Of a stretch of 64,000 nucleotides of DNA, positions 32,538 to 41,243 are shown one piece after another. The number at the start of each line of letters is the position of its first letter. Positions within the stretch are counted from its first letter, which is position 1. A program made the position numbers and the translations under genes. Location: positions 62,001-126,000 of the forward strand of contig NZ_JAEINH010000009.1 of assembly GCF_016342785.1 (NCBI RefSeq). Direction: 5' to 3'. Below the pieces are notes generated by a model. It had not been told where the DNA came from, did not search any database, and saw only the letters and a program-made list of their open reading frames with translations. The DNA is from Sanguibacter suaedae (GTDB lineage Bacteria; Actinomycetota; Actinomycetes; Actinomycetales; Cellulomonadaceae).

Positions 32538-33842
32538 TCAGGAGAGCACGGCCCACTCGTGCCCCGGGACGCTCCAGCGGCCGCCCTGCCCGCCGTCCGC
32601 GTCGTGCGCGGTGCCGGCGAGCACGGTCGACGCCGTCGCGTCGACGGTCGCGTCGTCGTCGGAGACGTTGAGGAGCACCACGAGCCGCTGGTCGGGGACG
32701 CTGCCGACGCTCTCGTACGCGTAGACGGTGTTGGTGAGCGTCAGGGTGCGGGTGGTGGCTGTGTGCAGCCACGGGTGCCGGCGGCGCAGGCCGACGAGCT
32801 CCTGGTGCAGGGCGAACGTGTCCTGCCCGGCCGGATCGAGGTCCGCCGGGGTCGCCGGGTACGCGGGGCGCACCGCGTCGTCGCCGCCCGCCCGGTCCTC
32901 CTTGACGCCGGTGAGGCCGCGCTCGTCCCCGTAGTACACGGACGGCGTGCCGCCGACGGTGAGGAGCACGACGAGGGCGTGCGCGCGGTGGCGGGCATCG
33001 CTGATCTGGCTGGCGAGGCGCGTGACGTCGTGGTTGCCCACGAACGTGTACGGCACGAACGTCGCGAGGAGGTCGGTGTGCCGCTGGAGGGTCCAGTCGA
33101 GCTCGAAGAAGTTCGCGGACTCCAGCGCGCTCCACGTCGCCTTCCACAGCTCGTACTGCGTCACGGAGTCGACGGTGCTGCGGGTCACGAAGTCGGCGTA
33201 GTCGCCGTGGAGGACCTCCCCGAGGACGTACGCGTCGGGGAACTGCTCACGCACGCGGGGCAGGACCGACGCCCAGAACTCCGGGGGCACCGCGTAGGCG
33301 GCGTCGAGGCGCCACCCGTCGACGCCGCGCGCCAACCAGTGCGTCATGACGGACACGACGAGGTCCGCGACGGCGTCCGTGGAGTGGTCGAGGGCGACGA
33401 GGGCGTCGTGCCCCTCGAAGGTCGCCAGCGCGCCCGACGCGTCACGGCGGAACAGCGACGCGTCGGGCGACGACAGGTCGTCCTGGGCGGTGCGGAACGG
33501 CCCGAACTCGCGGCCCACGTGGTTGAACACCCCGTCGAGGAGCACCCGGATGCCGCGCGCGTGCGCGGCCTCGACGAGACGGTCGAGGTCGGCGTCGTCC
33601 CCGAGGCGGGGGTCCACCCGGAAGTAGTCGATCGTGTCGTACCCGTGGGTGCTCGACTCGAACACGGGTCCCAGGGCCAGGCCGTTCGCCCCCAGGTCCA
33701 CCACGTGGTCGAGCCACCGCTCCAGGTGGTCGAGGCGCCGGACCGGCGTGCGGTCGGCCCCCGTCGTGTCGGCACCGACGAACCCCAGGGGGTAGACGTG
33801 CCACCAGATCGCGTGCTCCACCCAGTCCCGCATGCGCCTCAC
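32538..33842 (-). CDS. GH13 alpha-amylase family glycosidase
   Basis: A 434-residue enzyme without signal peptide. The GH13 regions are present: I DGVFNH (103-108), II GWRLDAAYA with nucleophile Asp180, III YVLGEVLH with acid Glu209, and IV FVGNHDV with Asp272. The compact (beta/alpha)8 barrel starts directly at the N-terminus, without the extra N-domain of cyclomaltodextrinases. The C-terminal beta-domain is short. It probably cleaves intracellular alpha-glucans or maltodextrins. ATG 33842 and ATG 33833 are both possible. It is next to a DUF1697 gene but not overlapping. Confidence 0.88.
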   Translation of the reverse strand: MRRMRDWVEHAIWWHVYPLGFVGADTTGADRTPVRRLDHLERWLDHVVDLGANGLALGPVFESSTHGYDTIDYFRVDPRLGDDADLDRLVEAAHARGIRVLLDGVFNHVGREFGPFRTAQDDLSSPDASLFRRDASGALATFEGHDALVALDHSTDAVADLVVSVMTHWLARGVDGWRLDAAYAVPPEFWASVLPRVREQFPDAYVLGEVLHGDYADFVTRSTVDSVTQYELWKATWSALESANFFELDWTLQRHTDLLATFVPYTFVGNHDVTRLASQISDARHRAHALVVLLTVGGTPSVYYGDERGLTGVKEDRAGGDDAVRPAYPATPADLDPAGQDTFALHQELVGLRRRHPWLHTATTRTLTLTNTVYAYESVGSVPDQRLVVLLNVSDDDATVDATASTVLAGTAHDADGGQGGRWSVPGHEWAVLS

Positions 33843-33843
33843 C

Positions 33844-34383
33844 CTAGCCGTGGGCGGGCGTGCCCGCAGCGAGGTCGTCGACCATGCCCACCAGGCGGCG
33901 GATCGTGTTCATGTTCCGTGCCGTGACCACCCCCAGCGTGCTCGGGAGACGCAGCCGGGACCGGCCCATGCCGTTCGGGTAGTGGACGTACACCTCGCGC
34001 TCGCCGCACACGACCTCCTCGCCGTCGGGTGAGACGACGGCCTCGACGTCGGCCCTGGGGACCGGGTCGTTGCCGACGAGCACCGAGACCCTGGCGCCGT
34101 CCGCGTCGGGGAACGGGATCGCGTCGGCGAGCGCCCGCAGCTCGTTGCCGGTCCGCACGACGACGTCGACGGGCGCACCGAGGTGCTCCCGGAGCGCGGT
34201 CTCGAGGTCCTGGCGCACGGTCGCCGGCGGGTCGTCGGTGCGCAGCACGAGGTTGCCGCTCTGGATGTACGTCCGCACGTCCTCGTACCCGAGCCGGGTG
34301 CACAGGGTCCGGAGGTCGGCCATGGCGAGCCTCCCCGTCCCGCCCACGTTCACGGCGCGCAGGAGCGCCACGACCGTCCCCAT
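33844..34383 (-). CDS. DUF1697-family protein
   Basis: The 179-residue product matches DUF1697: VALLRAVNVGGTGRLAMADL at the start, RTYIQSGNLVL, and GVVTARNMNTIRRLV near the end. The family is cytosolic, of unknown function, and common in actinobacteria. ATG 34383 overlaps the stop of the UraD-UraH fusion by one base (TGATG, 34381-34385), so the two are translationally coupled. Confidence 0.9.
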   Translation of the reverse strand: MGTVVALLRAVNVGGTGRLAMADLRTLCTRLGYEDVRTYIQSGNLVLRTDDPPATVRQDLETALREHLGAPVDVVVRTGNELRALADAIPFPDADGARVSVLVGNDPVPRADVEAVVSPDGEEVVCGEREVYVHYPNGMGRSRLRLPSTLGVVTARNMNTIRRLVGMVDDLAAGTPAHG

Positions 34384-35255
34384 CAGAAGGCTCGGTGGGT
34401 CGAGTACCCGAACGGGGCGAGCAGCACGGGGACGTCGTACCGCGACGTGGCGTCGTCCACCCGGAAGGTCACCGTGACCTCCGGGTACCCGCTGGTGCGA
34501 CCGGTCGCCGCGAAGTAGGTGTCGGTGTCGAGCGTGAGCCGGTAGACCCCGGCGTCGAGGCGCTCGGGCCCGAGCACGGCGGTCCCGTCGTCACCGGTGA
34601 CCGTCCGCCCGAGCGGGCGCCACGCAGCGGTGCCGTCCACCTCGGTGGTGCGCTCGTCGAGCCGTACCGGGACGCCCACGCCGGGCGTGCCCAGCGCGGT
34701 GTCGAGCACGCGTGTGGTCAGGGCACACGGTCCGTGGTCCGTCGGGGACCGCGGCTGCTCGGCTCGCGCCTCCTGGCGGGCCAGGGCCGCCGGGGACCCC
34801 GGCTCCTCCCACATCTGCCCGAGGCGGACCAGGGCGTTCTCCCGGAGCTGCTCGGCGACGTGGGCGGCCTCGGTGTCCGGGTCGAGGCCCAGCCGGCGGT
34901 GCAGCTCGGCGAGGATCTCCTCTCCGGACCGTCCCGCGGTCCGGACGAGGAACACCCGGCCGAACCGTTCTTCGTAGGTGGCGCAGGCCCGCTCCAGCTC
35001 CTCGGCGACGGGCCCGCCCGTCCCGGTGCTCCGTAGCCGCGGGTGCCCGACGAGCGCCTCGTCGACCTCGGCGGGGGTGAGGCCGTCGCCCGCGGCGGCG
35101 GCCGCGTCGAGCAGGTGCACCATGCTCGGGAACGGGGCGTGCGCGGCCACGGAGTCGACCCAGCGGCCCACCGGGAGGGCTGCGGCGAGGGCGGGCCGGG
35201 CGTCGTCGGGTCCGACGTCGGGGCCCAGGTGCAGGGAGGAAGGGGTGTCTGTCAC
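34383..35255 (-). CDS. UraD-UraH fusion (OHCU decarboxylase plus HIU hydrolase) with eroded active sites
   Basis: A 290-residue fusion. The N-terminal OHCU-decarboxylase-like domain (25-150) has GHPRLR (His71) and YEERFGRVFLVRTAGRSGEE, but the stretch that normally holds WSRxEQ between them is missing. The C-terminal transthyretin/HIU-hydrolase domain spans 178-290. It reads LTTRVLD where the family has THVLD, GDDGT for DGR, YDVP for YHVP, and STHRAF for YRGS. Four of the key hydrolase positions are thus altered. GTG 35255 has GAGAGG nine bases upstream; ATG 35264 is too close to it. It probably does not catalyse both ureide steps. Confidence 0.72.
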   Translation of the reverse strand: MTDTPSSLHLGPDVGPDDARPALAAALPVGRWVDSVAAHAPFPSMVHLLDAAAAAGDGLTPAEVDEALVGHPRLRSTGTGGPVAEELERACATYEERFGRVFLVRTAGRSGEEILAELHRRLGLDPDTEAAHVAEQLRENALVRLGQMWEEPGSPAALARQEARAEQPRSPTDHGPCALTTRVLDTALGTPGVGVPVRLDERTTEVDGTAAWRPLGRTVTGDDGTAVLGPERLDAGVYRLTLDTDTYFAATGRTSGYPEVTVTFRVDDATSRYDVPVLLAPFGYSTHRAF

Positions 35256-35331
35256 GGCACCCATCCTCTCGGGAGGGCCGCAAGATGTCGCGCGCAGCGA
35301 ACCCCTGGTCCGCAGCACGGCAGGCATGGTC

Positions 35332-35350
35332 TAAGGTGAGGCTTGCCTTT
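35332..35350 (+). promoter_or_regulatory. DtxR/IdeR-type iron box
   Basis: TAAGGTGAGGCTTGCCTTT matches the TTAGGTTAGGCTAACCTAA consensus at 13 of 19 positions and keeps its dyad. A second, weaker AAGG/CCTT repeat follows at about 35352-35365. It lies about 55 bases ahead of the siderophore-binding protein gene, so the operon should be iron-repressed. Confidence 0.82.
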
Positions 35351-35403
35351 GTAAGGATCACCTTGCAAAGGTCCACCTCTCCCATCGATCCACGGAGTCA
35401 CCC

Positions 35404-36405
35404 ATGCGCGTGCAGTCAGGTCGCCGGTCCGGCGCCCTCGTTCTCCTCACCACCGCCACCCTCGCGCTCGCCGCCTGCAGCGCGGACGCGGACGCGACGT
35501 CCGACGGGGCCACCGGAGCGTCCGACCCCGCCGCCGGCACGGTCGAGATCGAGGACAACCACGGGACGGTCGAGGTGCCTGTGAACCCGGAGCGCGTGGT
35601 CGCCCTGGACAACCACGTCTTCGAGACGCTCAGCGCCTGGGACGTCGACCTCGAAGCCGCGCCCAAGCCGATCATGGGAGACCTGTGGCCGGAGTACCTC
35701 GAGGACTCCGTCCTCGACGTCGGCAGCCACCGCGAGCCGAACCTCGAGGCGATCATCGAGGCCCAGCCCGACCTCGTCATCGGCGGGTACCGCTTCAGCG
35801 ACTCCTACGAGGACATCAAGGCCCAGAACCCCGACGCCACCGTCATCGAGATCGCGCCCCGCGAGGGCGAGGACGCCTCCGACGAGCTCGTCCGGCAGAT
35901 CGAGATCCTCGGGAAGGTCTTCGACCGCGAGGACGACGCCGCGGCGCTCGTCGAGGCCTTCGACGCCGCGGTCACCTCCGCGAGCGACGCCTACGACGAC
36001 AGCGAGACCGTCGTCGGCCTCATCACGTCCGGCGGGGAGATCGCGTACAGCGCGCCCGTGACCGGCCGCAGCATCGGGATGCTCTTCCCGACGCTCGGCC
36101 TCACCCCCGCCATCGAGCAGGAGGCCGAGGACGTCTCCCACGGCGACGACATCAGCGTCGAGGCCATCGCCGCCGCGAACCCCGACTGGATCATCGTCCT
36201 CGACCGGGACGGTGCCGTGTCCGAGGAGGGCGGGTACAGCCCCGCGGCCGAGCTCATCTCCGGTTCCGAGGCCCTGTCGTCCGTGACGGCCGTCGTCGAG
36301 GACCAGGTGATCTACCTCGACCCGAGCTTCTACCTCACCGAGGACATCCAGGCGTACACGGCGCTCTACGAGCAGATCGCTCAGGCGTTCGCCCAGGCGT
36401 CCTGA
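35404..36405 (+). CDS. Iron-siderophore ABC substrate-binding lipoprotein
   Basis: A 333-residue lipoprotein of the FecB/FepB group (periplasmic-binding fold, class III). The signal ends at the lipobox TLALAAC (Cys about 25). EIEDNHGTVEVPVNPERVVA is the typical mature start. NLEAIIEAQPDLVIGGYRF and GSEALSSVTAVVEDQVIYLD mark the two lobes. It binds a ferric siderophore outside the cell and delivers it to the two permeases encoded next. The iron box upstream fits iron repression. The start is ATG 35404. The exact siderophore is not predictable. Confidence 0.92.
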   Translation: MRVQSGRRSGALVLLTTATLALAACSADADATSDGATGASDPAAGTVEIEDNHGTVEVPVNPERVVALDNHVFETLSAWDVDLEAAPKPIMGDLWPEYLEDSVLDVGSHREPNLEAIIEAQPDLVIGGYRFSDSYEDIKAQNPDATVIEIAPREGEDASDELVRQIEILGKVFDREDDAAALVEAFDAAVTSASDAYDDSETVVGLITSGGEIAYSAPVTGRSIGMLFPTLGLTPAIEQEAEDVSHGDDISVEAIAAANPDWIIVLDRDGAVSEEGGYSPAAELISGSEALSSVTAVVEDQVIYLDPSFYLTEDIQAYTALYEQIAQAFAQAS

Positions 36406-36412
36406 CGCCCGC

Positions 36413-37441
36413 ATGACCACGCACGCCCCGGCCACCACCACCACGGCCGACACCCCGACGACCGCCGCACCCGCCGCACCCGTGCGGCGGCGGTCGTGGG
36501 CGGCGCGGGCCGCCCTGCCCGCCGCGACCATGCTCGTCGTGGGCCTCGTGCTCCTCTCGCTCGCCGTCGGCGTCTACGACGTCGTCGGCGGGGAACGGGG
36601 GACGGAGATGTTCTTCATCACGCGCGTCCCGCGGACCGCCGCGCTCGTCCTCGCCGGCGTGGCCATGTCCCTCAGCGGGCTCGTCATGCAGATGCTCACC
36701 CAGAACCGCTTCGTGGAGCCCACGACGAGCGGCACCACCGAGTGGGCCGCCCTCGGGCTCCTCGCCTCCGTGATCCTCCTGCCCGACGCGAGCCTCACCG
36801 TCCGCATGCTCCTCGCCAGCGCGTCGGCGTTCGTCGGGACCATGGTCTTCCTCGCGTTCCTGCGCCGCGTCGCCGTGCGCTCGACCCTCGTGGTGCCCCT
36901 CGTCGGCATCATGATGGGTGCGGTCGTGAGCTCGTTCACCACGTACGTGGCGGTGTCGACCGACCACCTGCAGATGCTCGGCACGTGGTTCATGGGCAGC
37001 TTCACGAGCGTGGTGCGCGGCCGCTACGAGGTCCTGTGGGTGGTGGCCGTCATCGTCGTGGTCGTCTACGTCGTCGCCGACCGGCTCATGGTCGCCGGCC
37101 TCGGGAAGGACGTCGCCACCGGCCTGGGCGTGAGCTACGAGACGGTGCTGCTCGGCGGGACGGCGCTCGTGGCCGTCGCCACCGGGGTCACCACGGTCGT
37201 CGTCGGCTTCCTGCCGTTCCTCGGCCTCGTGGTCCCCAACGTCGTGTCCATGCTGCGCGGTGACGACCTCCGCTCGAACATCCCCTGGGTGTGCCTCGGG
37301 GGAGCGGGCCTCGTCATCGTGTGCGACCTCGTGGGGCGGACCGTGCGCATGCCGTTCGAGATCCCGGCGTCCATGGTGCTGGGGATCGTCGGGGCGGCCG
37401 TGTTCGTGTCGCTCGTGCTCGGGTCGAGGCGTCGTGGCTGA
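36413..37441 (+). CDS. Iron-siderophore ABC permease 1 (FecCD family)
   Basis: A 342-residue permease with a Thr/Ala/Pro-rich N-tail and about nine membrane helices. VPRTAALVLAGVAMSLSGLV and MLTQNRFVEPTTSGTTEWAA resemble YclN/CeuB/FatD-type permeases of catecholate siderophore importers. It is separated from the binding protein gene by seven bases and overlaps the second permease by eight. GFLPFLGLVVPNVVSMLRGD contains the coupling region that meets the ATPase. It forms a heterodimer with the next product. Confidence 0.9.
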   Translation: MTTHAPATTTTADTPTTAAPAAPVRRRSWAARAALPAATMLVVGLVLLSLAVGVYDVVGGERGTEMFFITRVPRTAALVLAGVAMSLSGLVMQMLTQNRFVEPTTSGTTEWAALGLLASVILLPDASLTVRMLLASASAFVGTMVFLAFLRRVAVRSTLVVPLVGIMMGAVVSSFTTYVAVSTDHLQMLGTWFMGSFTSVVRGRYEVLWVVAVIVVVVYVVADRLMVAGLGKDVATGLGVSYETVLLGGTALVAVATGVTTVVVGFLPFLGLVVPNVVSMLRGDDLRSNIPWVCLGGAGLVIVCDLVGRTVRMPFEIPASMVLGIVGAAVFVSLVLGSRRRG

Positions 37442-38483
37442 GCGGGCCGGGGCCGGCCTCGCACCCGCAGCGGTGAAGGCGGCGCCCGCCACCGCCGGGG
37501 TGCGGACCGGGTGGCGCCCTTCGCGTACGACCGTCGGGTGGGTGGCCGGCGGCGTCCTCGTCATCGCCCTGGTCCTCGCGACCGTCCTCTACGACAACCG
37601 CCTGCCCGTGGGGTCCGCGGGGTTCCGCACCATCGTCACGATGCGCCTCGAGTCCGTGGCGACCATCGTCGTCGTCGCGTTCTGCCACGGCGTGGGCACG
37701 GTGATCTTCCACACCGCCACCGGGAACCGCATCCTCACCCCGTCGATCCTCGGGTTCGACGCCCTCTACCGCCTCATGCAGACGTCCCTCGTGTTCGTCC
37801 TCGGCGGCACCGCCGTGGCAGCCACCGGCGGCCTTGGGGCCGTGGCCGTCCAGACGGTCCTCATGGTGGGCTTCGCGACGCTCCTCTACGGGTGGTTGTT
37901 CTCGGGACGCCGCGCCGACCTCCATGTCCTGCTCCTCGTGGGCGTGGTCCTCGGGATGGGCTTCGCGTCCGTGTCCACGTTCATGCAGCGCATGCTCACC
38001 CCCAGCGAGTTCGACGTCCTCTCCGCACGCCTCTTCGGCAACATCAGCGGGTCCGACGCGTCGTACCTGCCGTGGGCGGCCGCAGTGTGCGTCGCCGTCG
38101 GGGCCGTCCTGTGGCGGCGCCGGCACGTGCTCGACGTCGTGGCCCTCGGGCGCGACGTCTCCACCAACCTCGGGCTGAACCACCGGCGCGAGGTGCTCCT
38201 GCTCCTCGTCCTCGTGGCGCTCCTCGTGTCCGTGTCGACGACCATGGTCGGTCCCATGACGTTCTTCGGGTTCGTCGTCGCGACCCTCACCTACCAGGTC
38301 GCCGGGGCCGCGACGCACGCCCGGCTGCTGCCGCTCGCCGCGCTCGTCGGCACGTGCGCCCTGCTCGGCGCGTACTTCGTCCTCCGCCACGTCTTCTACG
38401 CCGCCGGCCTGGTCACCGTGATCATCGAGCTCGTCGGCGGTCTCATTTTCCTCGTCCACCTCCTGCGGAAGGGCCTGCGGTGA
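37434..38483 (+). CDS. Iron-siderophore ABC permease 2 (FecCD family)
   Basis: The second, 349-residue permease has GNRILTPSILGFDALYRLMQ, typical of YclO/FatC-like subunits, and the coupling region STTMVGPMTFFGFVVATLTY. The N-terminal tail before the first helix is about 35 residues. GTG 37434 overlaps the first permease by eight bases and the stop overlaps the ATPase start (GTGA). Import pore of the DtxR-regulated operon. Confidence 0.9.
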   Translation: MAERAGAGLAPAAVKAAPATAGVRTGWRPSRTTVGWVAGGVLVIALVLATVLYDNRLPVGSAGFRTIVTMRLESVATIVVVAFCHGVGTVIFHTATGNRILTPSILGFDALYRLMQTSLVFVLGGTAVAATGGLGAVAVQTVLMVGFATLLYGWLFSGRRADLHVLLLVGVVLGMGFASVSTFMQRMLTPSEFDVLSARLFGNISGSDASYLPWAAAVCVAVGAVLWRRRHVLDVVALGRDVSTNLGLNHRREVLLLLVLVALLVSVSTTMVGPMTFFGFVVATLTYQVAGAATHARLLPLAALVGTCALLGAYFVLRHVFYAAGLVTVIIELVGGLIFLVHLLRKGLR

Positions 38484-39238
38484 TCCGCCTCGCCGACGTC
38501 TCCAAGTCCTACGGGTCCGTGCGGGCCCTGGGCCCCGTCGACCTCGACATCCCCCGGGGCGGCATCACCGCCCTCGTGGGGCCCAACGGTGCGGGGAAGT
38601 CCACGATGCTCACCGTCGTCGGCCGCCTCCTCGACCCCGACACCGGCCAGGTCCACGTCGGGGGGCTCGACGTCGTGACGGCGCGCTCCAAGGACCTCGC
38701 GAAGGTCCTCGCGGTGCTGCGCCAGGAGAACCACTTCGTCACCCGCCTCACCGTCCGCCAGCTCGTGTCCTTCGGCCGGTTCCCCCACTCCGGCGGGCGT
38801 CTCACCGCGGAGGACCACGCGAAGGTCGACGACGCACTCGAGTTCCTCGACCTCGCGCCCCTCGCGGCGCGGTTCCTCGACGAGCTCTCCGGCGGGCAGC
38901 GCCAGCGCGCCTACGTGGCGATGGTCCTCGCGCAGGACACCGACTACCTGCTCCTCGACGAACCGTTGAACAACCTCGACGTGCGGCACGCGGTGTCCAT
39001 GATGAAGCAGCTGCGGAGGGCCGCCGACGAGCTCGGCCGCACCGTCGTCATCGTCATCCACGACGTGAACTTCGCGGCCGCGTACGCCGACCACGTCGTC
39101 ATGATGGTCGACGGCGGGGTGCACCTCGCGGGCCCACCGTCGGAGGTCATCACCTCCGAGGTCCTCACCGAGGTGTTCCGCACGCCCGTGGACGTCCTCG
39201 AGCACCACGGCAGGCCGCTGGCCGTGTACTACAGGTAG
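38480..39238 (+). CDS. Iron-siderophore ABC ATPase
   Basis: A 252-residue ATPase. Walker A is GPNGAGKST, the signature ELSGGQRQRA, Walker B YLLLDEPLNNLD, and the switch His is in IVIHDVNFA. It drives iron-siderophore uptake through the two FecCD-type permeases. GTG 38480 overlaps the permease stop. Twelve bases downstream an MFS gene begins. Confidence 0.94.
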   Translation: MIRLADVSKSYGSVRALGPVDLDIPRGGITALVGPNGAGKSTMLTVVGRLLDPDTGQVHVGGLDVVTARSKDLAKVLAVLRQENHFVTRLTVRQLVSFGRFPHSGGRLTAEDHAKVDDALEFLDLAPLAARFLDELSGGQRQRAYVAMVLAQDTDYLLLDEPLNNLDVRHAVSMMKQLRRAADELGRTVVIVIHDVNFAAAYADHVVMMVDGGVHLAGPPSEVITSEVLTEVFRTPVDVLEHHGRPLAVYYR

Positions 39239-39250
39239 TGTCGCCGGCAC

Positions 39251-40753
39251 ATGAACACCACCGTCGCACGCCCCTGGGCGGCACTCTGGGCGCTCGTCGT
39301 CGGGTTCTTCATGATCCTCGTCGACACGACCATCGTGTCCGTCGCCAACCCCAGCATCATGCGTGGCCTGGGGACCGACATCAACGCCGTCATCTGGGTG
39401 ACGAGCGCGTACCTCCTCGCGTACGCGGCGCCGCTCCTCGTCACCGGGCGCCTCGGTGATCGGTACGGGCCCAAGCCCGTGTACCTCGTGGGCCTCACCG
39501 TGTTCACGCTCGCGTCCGCGGCGTGCGGCCTGTCGTCGTCCGTGGAGGCGCTCGTCGGCGCGCGTGTGGTCCAGGGCCTCGGCGCCGCGATGATGACCCC
39601 GCAGACCATGGCCGTCATCACGCGGGTGTTCCCGCCCGACGGGCGCGGCAAGGCCATGGGTCTGTGGGGTGCCGTGGCGGGCGTCGCGACGCTCGTGGGC
39701 CCCCTCCTCGGTGGGGTCCTCGTCGACGGCCTCGGCTGGGAGTGGATCTTCTTCGTCAACGTGCCCGTCGGGGTCGTGGCGTTCGTCCTCGCCTGGCGGC
39801 TGGTGCCCACGCTGCCGACGTCGGCGCGGCGCATCGACGGTGTCGGTGTCGCGCTGAGCGCCGTGGGCATGGTGCTCCTCGTGTTCGGCATCCAGGAGGG
39901 GCAGACGTACGACTGGGGGAGCATCGAGGGCGTCGTGCCCGTGTGGGCCGTCATCGTCTCCGGCGCGGTGGTCCTCACCGTGTTCGTCGTCCACCAGGCG
40001 CGGACCCGCGCCGAGCCGCTCCTGCCGCTCGGCCTGTTCCACGACCGCAACTTCTCGCTCGCCAACGGTGCCATCACGGCCGTCGGCTTCACGGTGACGA
40101 GCCTGTCGCTGCCCCTGGTCTTCTACTACCAGCTGGTCCTCGGGTTCTCCCCGACCCGCTCCGCGCTCATGCTCGTGCCCATGGCGGTGCTGTCCATGGT
40201 CCTGGCGCCCGTCGTGGGCAAGCTCGTCGACCGCGTGAACCCGCGCGACATCGCCGTCACGGGCCTCGTCCTCATGGCCACGTCCCTCGTCTGGTACTCC
40301 GTGTGGCTCGTGCCCGACGAGTCCCAGTGGTGGCGCCTGCTCCTGCCGAGCGCCGTCCTCGGCGTCGCGAACGCGTGCACGTGGTCGCCCGTGTCGAGCA
40401 CCGCGACCCGCAACCTGCCCCCGGCGCAGGCCGGCGCCGGGTCGGGGGTGTTCAACACGACGCGGCAGGTCGGGTCCGTCCTGGGGTCCGCCGCGGTGGC
40501 GGCGCTCATCCAGGCGCGGCTCGCCGCCGAGCTCGGCGCCGGCACCTCCGTGGACGACGCGCAGGGTGGTGGCCAGCTGCCCGCGGCGCTGCACGACGGG
40601 TTCGCGGCCGCCATGTCCCAGGCGCTCCTCCTGCCCGCCGCCGTGGCCGTCGTCGGCGCGGTGACGGTCGCGTTCTTCGCACGGCCCGACCGCACGGCCC
40701 ACGTGGTCGCGGTGCCAGCACGGAAGTCGGACGAAGCGCATCACGCTCGCTGA
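39251..40753 (+). CDS. DHA2-family MFS transporter, possible siderophore exporter
   Basis: A 500-residue membrane protein with 14 predicted helices. VDTTIVSVANPSIM, GRLGDRYGPKPVYLVGL and GLWGAVAGVATLVGPLLGG match EmrB/QacA-type exporters. It begins 12 bases after the ABC ATPase gene and is probably co-transcribed under iron control, so export of a siderophore or a related compound is a reasonable but unproven reading. It is clearly different from the other DHA2 pump at 4.8-6.3 kb. Confidence 0.87.
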   Translation: MNTTVARPWAALWALVVGFFMILVDTTIVSVANPSIMRGLGTDINAVIWVTSAYLLAYAAPLLVTGRLGDRYGPKPVYLVGLTVFTLASAACGLSSSVEALVGARVVQGLGAAMMTPQTMAVITRVFPPDGRGKAMGLWGAVAGVATLVGPLLGGVLVDGLGWEWIFFVNVPVGVVAFVLAWRLVPTLPTSARRIDGVGVALSAVGMVLLVFGIQEGQTYDWGSIEGVVPVWAVIVSGAVVLTVFVVHQARTRAEPLLPLGLFHDRNFSLANGAITAVGFTVTSLSLPLVFYYQLVLGFSPTRSALMLVPMAVLSMVLAPVVGKLVDRVNPRDIAVTGLVLMATSLVWYSVWLVPDESQWWRLLLPSAVLGVANACTWSPVSSTATRNLPPAQAGAGSGVFNTTRQVGSVLGSAAVAALIQARLAAELGAGTSVDDAQGGGQLPAALHDGFAAAMSQALLLPAAVAVVGAVTVAFFARPDRTAHVVAVPARKSDEAHHAR

Positions 40754-40770
40754 GGACGAGCCTGTGCACC

Positions 40771-40796
40771 ATGTACGCTCTGTACATCACGTACAT
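40771..40796 (+). promoter_or_regulatory. Operator with three GTAC half-sites (third TA module)
   Basis: GTAC starts at 40773, 40782 and 40791, an exact nine-base period. The sites form two overlapping palindromes: ATGTAC-GCTCT-GTACAT and TGTAC-ATCAC-GTACA. They lie directly upstream of the antitoxin ribosome site, so autoregulation by the Phd-like protein or its toxin complex is likely. Confidence 0.65.
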
Positions 40797-40808
40797 CTGG
40801 AGGTCGAC

Positions 40809-41243
40809 GTGTCCACCATCCATCCGGTGCCGACCGCTCTGCGGTTCCCGACGGCGGCGCAAGGGCGCAGCCACTTTCGCGACCTGTTGGACGCTGCGGT
40901 CGACGGCCGTACCGCCACGGTGCAGCGCGAGGACCAGCAGGTCGCCGTCGTCGACGCTCGACGCCTCCGTGCTGCCCTGGAGAGGCTCGTCGACGTGCTC
41001 CCCGTCGTGGTGCACGAGGAAGGGGAGTGGTCAGCCTTCCTCCCTGGCGTGCCGTTGACCGCATCGGGGGCGACGGTCGACGCTGTCATCGATGACCTCG
41101 TCGCTGCGTCGCGGGAATATGCGGAGGACTGGAACGCTCGTCTGCGTGCCGCTCCCAACCACGAGGAGAACTGGGGATTCGTCCAGCTCGTCGACCTCTC
41201 GACCGACGAGCAGCTGCGGACGTGGATGACTCGTCTCGCATGA
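40809..41243 (+). CDS. Phd/YefM-like antitoxin of the third toxin-antitoxin module
   Basis: A 144-residue antitoxin. The N-terminal DNA-binding half (LRFPTAAQGRSHFRDLLDAA, VDGRTATVQRED, VVDARRLRAALERLVDVLP) is of the prevent-host-death type. A HicB-like or partner-binding half follows (GEWSAFLPGVPLTASGATVD, then DDLVAASREYAEDW). GTG 40809 has GGAGG upstream. The stop overlaps the toxin start (ATGA, 41240-41243). Confidence 0.8.
   Translation: MSTIHPVPTALRFPTAAQGRSHFRDLLDAAVDGRTATVQREDQQVAVVDARRLRAALERLVDVLPVVVHEEGEWSAFLPGVPLTASGATVDAVIDDLVAASREYAEDWNARLRAAPNHEENWGFVQLVDLSTDEQLRTWMTRLA

Noticed and set aside
38396-40744. 782-codon minus-strand frame opposite the ABC ATPase and MFS genes
   Set aside because: Mirror composition; opposite strand carries Walker motifs and MFS signatures.
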